Assembly (NCBI GenBank): GCA_945859605.1 | Contig: OX243817.1 | Coordinates: forward strand, 19,133,156 to 19,197,155 | Reading direction: 5' to 3' | Length of the DNA stretch: 64,000 nt | From: Lumbricus rubellus | Lineage: Eukaryota > Annelida > Clitellata > Crassiclitellata > Lumbricidae | In this document: piece by piece, positions 14,701-22,281 of the stretch | Position numbering within the stretch: the stretch's first letter is position 1 | Layout of the letters: each line of letters opens with the position of its first letter | Notes under the pieces: generated by a model | Told to the model about the DNA's origin: nothing | Seen by the model: only the letters and a program-made list of their open reading frames with translations | Databases searched by the model: none | Program-made: the position numbers and the translations under genes

Positions 14701-17142
14701 ACCATTAAAGTAGCTTTAAAACTTGTCTCTTTTTACAAAATAAAAGAAAAAAGTTTTTAAGAATTTGGGGGTATTAAATTTTGTACAAAAAAACACCTTG
14801 TGCTGTCAGTTCGTTGAACTCTAGCGATCGTCATGGCCAGCCTTCTCCATTGCTTTCTTTCTGATGTCGCTTCTCTTAGTTGTTCCAGATTCATTCCTGT
14901 TGTTTCTTGAACCTTGTCCAACCACCTTTTCCTTGGCCGCCCTTGTTTTGTTGTTAAAACAACAAAAAACACAAACATACTATTCCCCTAAGTTTCTCTG
15001 ATCAATGTTCATTTTTAACAGTCGAGTGAGCTCTACTCAACGTCGGTCTCTGATTGGACGACGCAGATGGTTGCTCAGTGGTTGACTCTTCAGAAGCTCG
15101 AGATATACGGGAATGAATTTACGGCAAAGAAGATCAACGGCCAGCAGCTACTACAGTTGGACTCCACTCAGCTCAAAGTACGAATAAGATTTGTTCATAC
15201 GATTTCTATTATGCCTGCCACTGTATTATGATTATATTTATTAGAGATCCATGTGTCGCGGCAAGAGCCTTTCAGAAGCACTCCCAGTGTGTTGAACCTC
15301 GGGGAAAAGGCATGTTTTTAGATGAGAGAAAGATGAGGATACACTGCCATGTGCTTGAAAGCCAGGGAGAAGTAGTGAGTTTTGAGCCGCTTTTTTGAAT
15401 GAATTAAGTGAAATTGAGCTTCAAAGATAGAGTAGTTAAGCTGATTCCATTCCCTGGGTGCAAAGGCATGGAATGCACACAATGTTACAATGCATACCAT
15501 GTTACACACTGTAACACACTGTAACAGGTACAATGGCACATGTGTTAAGGACAGAGGTATTGCCCATATTCACGCCTTGATCGTCGGGCCCAGTGCTGAT
15601 ATACGGTGTCAGGCCATCGGCCCTCAGTTGTCATTAGGTGGTGTTATGTGGGGTCAAAAAGACTTTTAGGGGTAAGTGCTAAGCACAAATTCCTATTGAA
15701 TGTTAAAACTTAAAACCATTCAAAGGTTGGCATTTGCCATACTATACTGCAGTGCTGTCCAACGTGCGGCCCGCGGGCCGCATGCGGCCCGCGAGATGAT
15801 TTCAAGTGGCCCGCCCGAGCTCACTGAATTTTCGCACTTTGTGTAAAATGAAGTAAAGGACAAAGTCAGTGGTCGACTTCAATGTTTACTTTTTATTCAT
15901 ACTATCATACGGTTGCCGTGGTTTAGACAGCTACCTGCATGCATGGTGGATTGGTGGTCAATCCGAAAATTAGTACCTTGTTTCTTCTTTCTATCCCTGG
16001 GGTTAGGTTCCCCATAGTCTATCAGTTGCTTGACATACGACGTCTGCCTTTAACAACTCTTATTCCTGAACTCAGCTAAGCAAATCGACCCAAACTGTTC
16101 TCTCGAAGCCAGTTAATGAGATGTCTACATAGTTCCAGCACGTCAGCAGTGGTTGTGTCCGTTCCTATCTAGAGATAGTCCAGTTCTAAGCTTAGTCCTA
16201 AGGGTTCGAAGGAAAAACCAGAGTCTCCAGGGCCGACAAATGGCGATGAGTCTGATGACTTGGGCTCTTTCTCGGCCGACGACTATGACTGCCCCTCAAA
16301 GGCTCAAACCGAAGACTCTGATTTTGATGAGAGGTCTTTATAATAGCCAGTGCAGAATGATGGGAACCTGCTCAGCCTTTAAGTAGAGATGAGCTCTAGG
16401 TGATGAAATGAAAAAAGAACCGAGCGTAAGGCAGGGATAGGCCTAAAAGCCCTCTTAGGCTTTTTGCTGAAATATTACGAAGCAAGTCGGAGCATGTCAA
16501 ACATGGCATGTGTAAGCATGCTAACTATTGCTCATTTATAATATTCATTCTGCATTAGAGTTAATTGTTATAAAAAATCTTAGCCGCTGCTTTGAGTTTA
16601 GCCCTACTGTTGCGGCCCTCGGACTCAAAATTATTGCTTCTGCGGCCCATGGTGCCAAAAAGGTTGGACAGCACTGCTATACTGGCTTAGTTAGCTACAC
16701 CGGTAAGCGAGAGCGGCATACGTATGTTGGCTGCAATGGACTGCGGTTCAAGCCTCAGGCCGGGAGTTGACATTCAGAGATTTAGATATCTTGGGCTAGC
16801 ACGTGTGGGACGCAGAGGCGCAAGCTGCTGCGGAGCGACCTTGGGCAAATTGCTTACCCATCATTGTCTGTGGGGAAGGCAACGGGAAACCACCTCACTC
16901 ATCTCATCCCCAGGTCGTAAAGCCAATGAACCTGCCTTCGGGCAGAGAGCCATCATCATCATCACAATGCAATATGTGTGGTTTTTGTATTGTAGGCACT
17001 TGGAGTTAATAGCGTCAAAGACCGAGATCTACTGAAGAAACGAATCAAGGAAATGCGGACGGCCACGGACAAAGAGAAGCGACTTCAGGACAAAGAACAG
17101 AAGGCTCGAGAACGCCTCGAGAAGCAAACAAAGCGCAAGTGA
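947..17142 (+). CDS. Neurabin/spinophilin-type scaffold protein, C-terminal ~750 residues (15 exons)
   Basis: Neurabins (PPP1R9 family) are actin- and protein phosphatase 1-binding scaffolds of cell junctions and synapses. The 15 exons join in one frame through GT-AG sites to give about 752 residues. In order: the last two thirds of a PDZ domain ([26 protein letters not shown], then FVIGREK); the family-typical segment [13 protein letters not shown]; a charged coiled coil over exons 4001-8584; a Ser/Lys-rich linker of about 215 residues (10637-11284); an acidic Ser-rich stretch; and a SAM domain ([35 protein letters not shown]) with a short basic tail. SAM is found in neurabin-1 but not spinophilin among vertebrates, so this resembles neurabin-1 or the undivided invertebrate gene. 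The N-terminal actin-binding part, the PP1-docking motif and the PDZ start lie before the window. Introns are full of transposons, all in non-coding positions. Confidence 0.93.
2323..2521 (+). CDS. Neurabin exon: end of PDZ and start of helical region
   Basis: Acceptor ATGGAAG/GTTTGTG completes the Lys of GKVK; donor CCA/GTAGGC. It encodes [20 protein letters not shown], then a Gln/Glu-rich helix and an acidic DVDSDQD stretch, as found just after the PDZ domain in the family. The ORF reading past 2521 is intron read-through. Confidence 0.9.
2550..2990. repeat. Two related repeat copies with (TTA)n tails
   Basis: Two (TTA/ATT)n tracts, near 2552-2573 and 2702-2738, are each followed by a similar block: CCCCGAGGTATTTAGAATCCCTCAGGGACT and the diverged CCCTAAGGTACATATAGTCCCTTGGGAT. 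This looks like two insertions of one retroposon-like family, lying antisense to the gene with trinucleotide tails. No coding potential is visible. Confidence 0.45.
3081..3306 (-). repeat. tRNA-derived SINE, minus orientation (copy 1)
   Basis: On the minus strand the head reads GGTGTAGTGGTGGCG (A-box-like) and then GGTTCAAATCC (a B box), as in a tRNA gene. A unique body follows, ending in the tail CTTGAAGGGGTGCTATGAC. Near-identical elements lie at 41887-42100, 49764-49978 and 50167-50400, and tail-only copies occur across the window. The next neurabin exon starts 37 bp downstream. Confidence 0.8.
3344..3454 (+). CDS. Neurabin exon: Pro-rich linker
   Basis: Acceptor TTGCTAG/TCACCT, donor TTAGAG/GTCAGA, both phase 0. 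It encodes 37 residues ([20 protein letters not shown] and onward), corresponding to the linker between PDZ and coiled coil. Assigned from frame continuity and position rather than strong similarity. Confidence 0.82.
3455..4000 (+). other. Neurabin intron without recognisable features
   Basis: Plain AT-rich intron between GAG/GTCAGA and TTTGCAG/GCTCAG. I see no repeat family, ORF or conserved motif in it. Confidence 0.7.
4001..4054 (+). CDS. Neurabin exon: coiled coil, 18 codons
   Basis: Acceptor GTTTGCAG/GCTCAG, donor AAAAG/GTACGT, both phase 0. It encodes [18 protein letters not shown], a heptad-like helix that opens the coiled coil. Short, but supported by splice sites and by frame on both sides. 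Confidence 0.85.
4349..5777. mobile_element. Non-autonomous hAT transposon, 1.43 kb, perfect 8-bp TSD
   Basis: It starts CAGCGGTTCTCAACCTGTGG and ends AAAAAGGTTGAGAACCGCTG, an inverted repeat of the common hAT CAG..CTG type with the GGTCGCGACCCC motif just inside. The 8-bp sequence ATCTAGGG flanks it at 4341-4348 and 5778-5785. No transposase ORF remains. A second element is nested inside (4551-4992). Confidence 0.93.
4551..4992. mobile_element. Nested 442-bp foldback element with 12-bp subterminal repeats, 9-bp TSD
   Basis: The ends are long inverted repeats: GGTTCCACGACAACTGGTCC at the left and, on the reverse strand, GGTGTCACAACTCGTCC at the right. Both continue through several copies of a 12-bp unit (CGACAACTCGTC) and then GGAAGCTGGAT. 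AGTTTTAAC flanks it at 4542-4550 and 4993-5001. A 9-bp duplication with long inverted repeats suggests a Mutator/MULE-type MITE, but no transposase is present to confirm it. Confidence 0.8.
5983..6108 (+). CDS. Neurabin exon: coiled coil
   Basis: Acceptor TTGTTTAG/GTGCAG, donor TACGAG/GTTTGT, both phase 0. It encodes 42 residues including [20 protein letters not shown], a helical heptad pattern continuing the coiled coil. Confidence 0.88.
6491..6562. mobile_element. 72-bp TTAA-flanked MITE, CCCTTTGCCC type
   Basis: Flanked by TTAA at 6487-6490 and 6563-6566; starts CCCTTTGCCCATTT and ends in GGTAAAGGG. The element at 57021-57092 is the same length and matches on the opposite strand (shared core GAGAATATC, then TGAAAACACA). 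Confidence 0.8.
6701..6822 (+). CDS. Neurabin exon: coiled coil
   Basis: Acceptor TGTTTTAG/GACCAG, donor CAGAA/GTAAGA, ending in phase 2. It encodes [20 protein letters not shown] and then [16 protein letters not shown], a strong coiled-coil pattern. Confidence 0.9.
6836..7185. repeat. Unclassified intronic sequence and (AAT)n tract
   Basis: A sequence running from CATCATCATCAAC is followed by a long (AATAAT)n microsatellite at about 7098-7178. The layout suggests an old retroposon tail, but no head is recognisable. Confidence 0.35.
7190..7490 (-). repeat. tRNA-like SINE fragment, minus orientation
   Basis: Read on the minus strand, it opens with GGGTTAGTATAATGGATAAC (A-box-like) and has AGTTTGAATCTTGC (B-box-like) at the spacing of a tRNA gene. 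A non-tRNA body follows with CCGGTTGCGG. It is a different family from the SINE at 3081. Confidence 0.55.
7852..7948 (+). CDS. Neurabin exon: coiled coil
   Basis: Acceptor TTGCAACAG/GGAAGAG, donor CAAAGG/GTCTGC. The first base completes Lys; 32 full codons follow ([15 protein letters not shown] and onward) and end in phase 0. Confidence 0.88.
7949..8428 (+). other. Neurabin intron
   Basis: AT-rich intron with a local duplication near 8108-8145 (GGGCAATTTAGTCTTTCT twice in tandem). Nothing else recognisable. Confidence 0.6.
8429..8584 (+). CDS. Neurabin exon: end of coiled coil, Ser-rich linker
   Basis: Acceptor AATTTCAG/GTGGCA, donor TCTATG/GTAAAT, both phase 0. It encodes 52 residues: [19 protein letters not shown], then a Ser/Arg-rich stretch ([20 protein letters not shown]). 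Confidence 0.87.
8585..9135 (+). other. Neurabin intron without recognisable features
   Basis: AT-rich intron between ATG/GTAAAT and TTTGCAG/AGTTCT. No repeat family or coding signal seen. Confidence 0.6.
9136..9179 (+). CDS. Neurabin exon: short acidic segment
   Basis: Acceptor TTGTTTGCAG/AGTTCT, donor GATAG/GTACGT. It encodes [14 protein letters not shown] and ends in phase 2. At 44 bp it is the shortest exon of the gene; it fits the frame of both neighbours. Confidence 0.82.
9436..9498. mobile_element. 63-bp palindromic MITE, CCCTTTAATGTCG type
   Basis: It runs from CCCTTTAATGTCGAGATGG to CCATCCGGCATTAAAAGG and is the reverse-strand equivalent of the copies at 19485 and 51949. It is flanked by TTGA (left) and TTAA (right), so one target copy has mutated. 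Confidence 0.75.
10449..10495. mobile_element. 47-bp degenerate TTAA/CCCTTT palindrome
   Basis: TTAA at 10445 followed by CCCTTTAGTTTCCCCGCGC, with a weak inverted match ending TTAAAGTG before TTAT. Its core differs from the other members. It may be a decayed relative. Confidence 0.45.
10637..11284 (+). CDS. Neurabin exon: 215-codon lineage-specific linker
   Basis: Acceptor TTTCCAG/GAGGCT, donor GAAAG/GTAAGA; frame phase 2 in, phase 2 out. This is by far the longest exon. It encodes an N-terminal part rich in Ser, Asp and Phe ([35 protein letters not shown]), a basic middle ([40 protein letters not shown]) and a charged end ([13 protein letters not shown]). It lies between coiled coil and SAM, where vertebrate neurabins have poorly conserved sequence. 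Basic KRK and RTRRR clusters could be membrane- or nucleic acid-contacting, but I recognise no domain. The frame on the opposite strand is also open for 193 codons; I treat that as a shadow. Confidence 0.85.
11285..12420 (+). other. Neurabin intron, 5' part
   Basis: AT-rich intron with a partial duplication of CTTGCTATGCTTA near 11682-11720. No other feature recognised before the SINE at 12430. Confidence 0.6.
12430..12720 (+). repeat. tRNA-derived SINE, plus orientation
   Basis: The head GCTAGTATAGTGTCTAGCAT resembles an A box region and CAGGGTTCAAATCCC is a canonical B box, spaced as in a tRNA gene. A body of about 190 bp follows with a CTTCTTCTCTTCTTCTAC tail. It lies within the intron before exon 13054. 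Confidence 0.75.
12950..13035 (+). repeat. SINE/LINE 3' tail copy with (GAAT)n
   Basis: GGGAGCGCTCCTGAGTAG then AAAGGGGTGCTATACAAAT and a GAATGAATGAAT tail. This is the tail module of the SINE at 3081, without its tRNA head. Confidence 0.65.
13054..13166 (+). CDS. Neurabin exon: acidic Ser-rich segment
   Basis: Acceptor GTGTTCTAG/TGATGA, donor CTCG/GTAAGA. It encodes S, then [19 protein letters not shown] and onward through SSLLNDVL, ending in phase 1. Acidic linker before the SAM domain. Confidence 0.88.
13167..13262. repeat. AT-dinucleotide palindromic microsatellite
   Basis: An almost pure (TA)n/(ATAATATA)n tract immediately after the donor site. It can fold back on itself; nothing suggests a specific function. 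Confidence 0.8.
13839..13955 (+). CDS. Neurabin exon: linker before SAM
   Basis: Acceptor TTCTGTAG/ATCCGA, donor GAGAG/GTTTTC. The split Asp codon and 38 further codons ([20 protein letters not shown] within) keep the frame; ends in phase 1. Confidence 0.87.
13956..14409 (+). other. Neurabin intron
   Basis: Contains GAATGAATGAATTAATTAATTAAT near 14028-14055; otherwise unremarkable AT-rich sequence. Confidence 0.6.
14410..14474 (+). CDS. Neurabin exon: short linker
   Basis: Acceptor ATTTACAG/CTTCAC, donor GATGAG/GTACGC. It encodes A, then [19 protein letters not shown] and DE, ending in phase 0 before the SAM exon. Confidence 0.85.
14757..14978 (-). mobile_element. LINE reverse-transcriptase C-terminal relic, minus strand
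   Basis: The minus-strand reading contains [18 protein letters not shown] and then [13 protein letters not shown]. This pattern (GRPRKRW then W-R-x-L) is typical of the last residues of non-LTR retrotransposon polyproteins. Only about 70 residues remain, antisense within an intron. Confidence 0.7.
15022..15177 (+). CDS. Neurabin exon: SAM domain, first part
   Basis: Acceptor TTTTTAACAG/TCGAGT, donor CTCAAA/GTACGA, both phase 0. It encodes [25 protein letters not shown] and [14 protein letters not shown], the first three helices of a SAM domain close to neurabin-1. Confidence 0.95.
15750..16676. mobile_element. Non-autonomous hAT transposon, 927 bp, perfect 8-bp TSD
   Basis: It starts CAGTGCTGTCCAACGTGCGG and ends AAAAAGGTTGGACAGCACTG. 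CTATACTG flanks it at 15742-15749 and 16677-16684. The GGCCCGCGGGCC motif just inside is common in such elements. There is no transposase. A short open stretch (about 16190-16344) reads as an acidic peptide; see findings. A decayed relative of the left end lies near 39461. Confidence 0.92.
16686..16975 (+). repeat. tRNA-like SINE with CCTTGGGCAA body
   Basis: GCGGTTCAAGCCTC resembles a B box and is preceded by tRNA-like sequence. The body carries ACCTTGGGCAAATTGCTTAC and GGGAAGGCAACGGGAAACC and ends in (ATC)n. The last neurabin exon starts about 20 bp beyond, so the SINE almost abuts the splice acceptor. Confidence 0.6.
16996..17142 (+). CDS. Neurabin terminal exon: SAM end, basic tail and stop
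   Basis: Acceptor GTATTGTAG/GCACTT. It encodes [20 protein letters not shown], completing the SAM domain, then a Lys/Glu/Arg-rich helix ending KQTKRK and TGA at 17140-17142. Vertebrate neurabin-1 has a similar charged helix after SAM. Confidence 0.95.
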   Translation, partial: ALGVNSVKDRDLLKKRIKEMRTATDKEKRLQDKEQKARERLEKQTKRK

Positions 17143-17211
17143 AGAGGACAACGCACAGCCGTTCAGATCGAAACGAGAAGGAAACAGAACTTGAGAGAAT
17201 GACATTCTGTA

Positions 17212-17217
17212 AATAAA
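17212..17217 (+). other. Probable polyadenylation signal of the neurabin gene
   Basis: AATAAA 70 bp after the stop codon. A more distal signal cannot be excluded. Confidence 0.5.
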
Positions 17218-17587
17218 GGCAGATTGGAGTATGCCATTCTTCAGCCGTAGTAACCCGAGGGGGAAAAGGCTGTTCTTGATAAGACATTCCTCTGCTGAAC
17301 TGAAGAATAGAAAACCATGCTAAGCAGAAGGGGCCGCCATGAGTGGCAAGTTCAAGGAGGGCGACTGGTTTGTAGGCTAAGTATATATACCAGTTCTTCC
17401 CATTAACGGCTAAGTGAGAATGCATATCTCTTGAGAAGGCCATTCTATATGTATAGGCAAATTGTAAATGGGAAAAGACTCTATAGCAATTACTGTAGCT
17501 TCATTTTAGGCCCATGCCATGTTGCTGTTCAAACTCTGTGTGGTTGGTGCTAGCGCAGTTAAACGATTCAATCCCAGCTGTTCTTGC

Positions 17588-17686
17588 GACAGAGAGAGAC
17601 AGAGACAGACAGAGACAGAGAGAGAGAGACAGAGAGAGAGACAGAGAGAGAGAGACAGAGAGAGAGACAGAGAGAGAGAGAGACTC
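17588..17686. repeat. (GACA)n/(GAGA)n microsatellite
   Basis: A pure purine-rich tract of AGAGAGAC and AGAGACAG units. It opens long frames on both strands that are not genes. Confidence 0.9.
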
Positions 17687-17899
17687 ATCTTGACAGGAGG
17701 GGAGAGGGAGGCAGCTCTAAGACTTACCACGAACCTTTTCAGTAGGCGCCGTTTCACTGTGAATGTTGGGTTTTATTGTCTGCCACAGAGCTGTCTTTGT
17801 GTCTTTTTTGTGTCTTTCACTCGGAGGTCCTGTTAACATTGGTCATGTTGCTAACTGATGTTCTAGAACCATGCAGCTTACTTTCTACGTTCATGTTCT

Positions 17900-17955
17900 C
17901 AGTGTGTGGGTCTGTGTACGTGTGTGTGAGTGTGCACGCGCATGTGTATGTATGT

Positions 17956-18004
<49 letters not shown>

Positions 18005-18022
18005 AGGGTGTGTGTGTGTGAG
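17900..18022. repeat. (GT)n microsatellite
   Basis: Imperfect GTGTGT from 17900, perfect at about 17956-18000. Alternating purine-pyrimidine, with potential for Z-DNA. Confidence 0.9.
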
Positions 18023-18340
18023 TGCACACAGACGTTTCTCATATGTTTGATGGCAATTTATTTCTTTTATAGGTTGCAGTTTTACTGGACAATTTAGCGG
18101 TTGTTTTTGTTTTAACTGTCATCATTACTTTCATTTTTTCATTATATGTACTGTTGCAATGCACTTGATTATCGTTTTCACCTTTTAGTACACAGACCCA
18201 GGCTTATGATAATTTAGTAATATTTCGTGCTTGTTTGTATGAGAGCTGCAAAGCTTGGTTTTTATACTCTGATATTATTTAGCTGTTTGGTTGTTTATTT
18301 CAGTGATTCTGTGGGCAGACTTTAATCAATTATATATTAT

Positions 18341-19092
18341 ACTAGCTGAACCCGGCCACGCGTTGCTGTGGCTGAAAAGAGGCTCCCTCCATTTCCCCCT
18401 CCCCTCCCCCTCCTCCTCCCCTCCCCCTCCCTCTCCCCTCCCCCTCCCCCTCCCCGTCCCCTCCCCTTTCCCTCCCCTCCCCCTCCCCTCCCACTCCCCC
18501 TCCCCCTCCCCCTCCCTCTCCCCCTCCCTCTCCTCCTCCCTCTCCCTCTCCCCCTCCCTTCCCTTTCCCCCTCCCCCTCCTCCTTCTTCCTCCCACTCCC
18601 CTTCCCCTTTCCCTTCCCCTCCGTCCCCCTCCCCTTCTCCCTCCCCTTGACCTCCACCTCCCCTCCCCCTCCGCTCCCTTCCCACCGTCTTTGTCCCGCT
18701 CCCTCCGCTCCTTTCCTCCGTCGCAGCGTCCATTCCAAGCCCAAAGGCCGCTTTGTGAAAAGGCCTAAAAGCGGCCTCTTTGGAAAATTAATCGCGACTT
18801 GCTTATGACGTCATAGCACGCCACCTCATTGATGTATCGTTTGCTGTGTTTGGAGACGGCGTTTATGAAATCTCTGCAGCCGTGTGGGACGTGTTTAGTT
18901 TGCAAATGGCGGATGAAGGAATTGCAAAGTTCACTTTTTGTGGAAACGGTTGCGTTTTTTCGGGTGAAAACATCTTAAGACACGGTGCTATTTGAATGGA
19001 AGGTTTTGGTAAATTTTCACAACAATCCGTACGTAGCTTTCGGCGTGGTAATGCGACGAACTATTGGAAAGTTTCATTTTTATTTATATAGA
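18341..19092 (+). repeat. Dispersed-repeat-like unit bracketing a pyrimidine tract
   Basis: Starts ACTAGCTGAACCCGGCCACG, a sequence type I associate with dispersed repeats in other invertebrate genomes, and appears to end TTTATTTATATAGATGG. Between these lie the C/T tract and a GC-richer part with GGCCTAAAAGCGGCC. No ORF or terminal repeat is visible; the class is unknown and the boundaries approximate. Confidence 0.4.
18383..18690. repeat. 300-bp C/T-only tract (CCCCTCCC)n
   Basis: Almost only pyrimidines on the + strand, with CCCCTCC and CCTCCC units broken by a few bases. The minus strand is G-rich with runs of three to five G, so G-quadruplex or triplex formation is possible. The resulting Pro/Ser and Gly/Glu/Arg frames are not proteins. 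Confidence 0.92.
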
Positions 19093-19484
19093 TGGTATGA
19101 ATAGTTTGCAGTGAGACATGGAGGCTGATTTGTTAGGGCGCTTGGCCCGTAATGTGTAGGGTGTGGCGTTGATCATCCCTGATATAGCCACTGTTTAGTG
19201 CCGTAAACAGATCCTTCACACATACGCACGCATACGTACACAGACGCGCGTGCACACATACACAAATGCCAGCAGGTGTTGTGTGGTTATATGGACAATT
19301 GGACATAATGTATTTACTTCAGAACTTTGAAAGGATGATAATATCAGATAGAACAGTGTATGACGTGCACTGTCCTCATATTGATTATCAGGTGTCATGG
19401 TGTTCAGTGTCGTGTAAGTCTTGTTACCCTGCTTGCAAGCGTTTCTATCCATCAAATGCCTAGTTCCCATTGTGGGTCATTTAA

Positions 19485-19547
19485 CCCTTTAATGCCGGAG
19501 CGTATAGGATTTCTCATACCATTTACTACCATCTCGACATTAAAGGG
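19485..19547. mobile_element. 63-bp TTAA-flanked MITE, CCCTTTAATGCCG type
   Basis: Perfect TTAA at 19481-19484 and 19548-19551; inverted ends CCCTTTAATGCCGGAG and CTCGACATTAAAGGG. Same family as 9436 and 51949. Confidence 0.85.
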
Positions 19548-20055
19548 TTAAACTATTTATTGCCTTCGACGACTTCGGTAGTCATGTGAAATAGCTTGGC
19601 AACTTATTTAAATCTGTTTAAAAAGTTATGTTTTCAGCACTTACACAAACCAGTTGTTAATAGTTTTGTTATTTGGGTTCGGTGTGCAAGTTAGTTTAAT
19701 CGCTGTTTCTGGTAACTTAATTTATGTTTGATTGTTTCTTGATCATAGACAGAAAAGTGTCAGTGAAACCAGTACCAGCGCATGTCTGACAGTTTTGTCT
19801 GTTTAATGACAAAATTTTGGTTTGGCATATATTGATTCTTCAGCCAACTAAAATTTATCGGAAACTGGGTGATTTGTGAACTACTTTCGTAAATTAAAAA
19901 TCAGTCATCAGATTATATCAGTTCAATGTTCATGCTTGCTTGCTATTGCAACCTCAGTGGATTGTGATTGGGCTTTTAAATGAAAGGTCTTACAACAAAT
20001 TTTGGTTCCATTTTGAAAATATTTTACGTTTAACATAGCAACATACTGGTTCACC

Positions 20056-20115
20056 CAGGGGCGTAGCCAGCCCTTAGAAATTGGGGTGGTTATGACAGGG
20101 TTCCAAGAAATGTAG
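20056..20115. mobile_element. hAT-like left end, right end not found
   Basis: CAGGGGCGTAGCCAGCCC is a very common hAT-type terminus. I could not find the matching inverted end nearby, so this is a fragment of unknown length. A similar terminus, CAGTGGCGTAGCC, is at 63523. Confidence 0.45.
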
Positions 20116-21479
20116 AATTTTTAACAATCTTTGTTCAATCTCTCCCCCACCCCCAACACCCAAATGAAAATTCAGTGGATTTTGACAAATTGTGTTTGTC
20201 ATATTTTCGGAGTGTTATGTTCAAAGCACTTTGCCGCATTGCTAATGGGTTCACTTAAGAGGCCTTTGTTGCCATGTAAAGGAATCAACATCTTCTTATT
20301 TAGACAATAACTTTGTCTTTAAAATGACTGCTATACGTCCTATTAATTATAGGAAGGTTGCTGAAGGTTTCAGCAGACAACATTATTTACAATATGGAGG
20401 AAAGTGCTTCACTGGTTTAACTAATTACTGCTTTTTCTGCATTCGGTAAAGCTACGGTAATCAGTAAATGCCCAACATCTTTACACTGCATGTTTAATTT
20501 TGTATATAAATTGGTTTTACATTTATAAGAAGATTTGGAATTGCTGATTGTGTGATGATTTGAGAAAATCAGCCTAGCAGTGGATTTTCATTCGGATGTA
20601 TAATTTTGTTTTATTTCCATTTGGAAAGGCATTCTGTCTGGCTGCGTGTTGTGTGCTGTGGATAGAATTTGCTCACTGGTTTTGTCAAAGGATCTGATTA
20701 CAGAATTGATAGATGTAACATTGTTGCAGGGTTCTTTCACTGATCAAATGATTGTAGAAATAAGAGACTTTTTAGGAATGGAGTGCATTTATTTTACATT
20801 TGCTGCTGCCAAGAAGGAACATTTGGCACTTTTGAGGTGCCGAAAATGTGCTATGTAAATGTCATGCTATGTTGCGTATTAAAGTGTTAAATAGTTGAGT
20901 GGTCATTCCTTGTATTATTTGAATTGTCGAACTAAGTAAACACGGTGAGTGGTTTTCTTCGGTACGATTCAGACTTTGATGTCATCATTATTATCGATAG
21001 ATATGAATCTTCTGCATATGCATAGGGCAACATGTATTATGCAGCACATATGCAGCTCTATATACGTATGTGGAACTATACATTTATGCCTATTGAATGT
21101 GTATGAATGTATATAGTTTTATTTATTTAATAATCTGTGTGTATTTAACTAATACAGGCATATATAACTATGTATAATTTTTAGCATAAATTAAAGTTTT
21201 TAACCACCAATTCAGTGCACGCTTGATGAAAGGTCGTGACCAGTTAAAAGCCCACACATTGACTTGATCAATTAATTAGCCTTGAGTGATATGACTCGTT
21301 TAATGCAGAAATGTACATAATACATTTCTATGATACAGCGGCACTCTTTCTCGGTAGCTGGCCGTAGAACCTGAAATTGGGGTCCCTGTTTGGCTATGCC
21401 TGGTGCAGTCACACCACACTGTCCCTTTCAAACTTAAAAACTGCTTATTTGGCCGTGCGTGGACTGGGGCTGCTTAGAT

Positions 21480-21508
21480 TACCTTGAAGGGGTGCTATAT
21501 TAAATTAA
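21480..21508 (+). repeat. SINE/LINE tail fragment
   Basis: ACCTTGAAGGGGTGCTATAT followed by TAAATTAAT matches the tail module of the SINE at 3081. Only about 30 bp remain. Confidence 0.5.
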
Positions 21509-21771
21509 TAGTATATACACCGACTCTTTTGCACAATTTCTATGTAAGTGGTGTGCGTATATTTGTGAGCAGAAATAAGGAATCAACTTTTTCAGTTGTT
21601 TTTAGCTTTCAGTTGTTGGAGCCTAATATTCAAATATCTGTGTAACTGGGTTTTAGAAGTTTTTCATTCGTGTGCAAGGAATTTTTTATGATCTGCCGTG
21701 TTACATTGAATTGTTTTGTTCGTATAATTAATTAATTATATATATGCAAGAACCTTCGTACATCTTCATTA

Positions 21772-22278
21772 GGGGTCATTGCATAATTACGTAACGCTAA
21801 AAATGAACGTTTTTGACCCACCCACCCACCCTGTAACGCTTCGTAACGTTTGCCTTGACCCACCCACCCACCCTCCCCGGCGTTACGTAACGTTTGGTAC
21901 GAAAACTCAGTTGAGATTTGTAGGTCTATTATTGGCTTATGTGAGCGCGTAATTATAATAATTCATATTTTCGTAGCGAATTTAATATACCGGTAGTAGC
22001 CTATAAGCATATCGTAGCCTACATGTGAATTAGGACTATAATTTGACATTAGACTAGGCTTTAAAAAAATTATAGGCCCACACAATGTTTTATTTATAAT
22101 ATTATAAATGAAGTCATGCGTGAACTGCAATTTTCTTAAATTTTACCGCAAGAATAATTTTTTAAGGCGTTACGTAACGTTCAGCTTCCCCCACCCACCC
22201 ACCCCCGTAACGTTTTGTAACGTTTTCAATGACCCCACCCACCCACCCTCGAGCGTTACGTAATTATGCAATGACCCC
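21772..22278. mobile_element. Harbinger-type MITE, 507 bp, TTA TSD
   Basis: The ends are an inverted repeat of about 27 bp starting GGGGTCATTGCATAATTACG. TTA flanks both sides (21769-21771 and 22279-22281). Inside each end are CCCACCCACCC runs and several CGTTACGTAACG palindromes. The TTA duplication and G-rich terminus fit PIF/Harbinger; no transposase is present. Confidence 0.85.
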
Positions 22279-22281
22279 TTA

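Noticed and set aside
17588..17757. Ser/Leu and Arg/Glu repeat ORFs
   Set aside because: Microsatellite translation.
18291..18808. Proline/serine-rich and glycine/arginine-rich ORFs on both strands
   Set aside because: Produced by the C/T-only tract; several frames are open at once.
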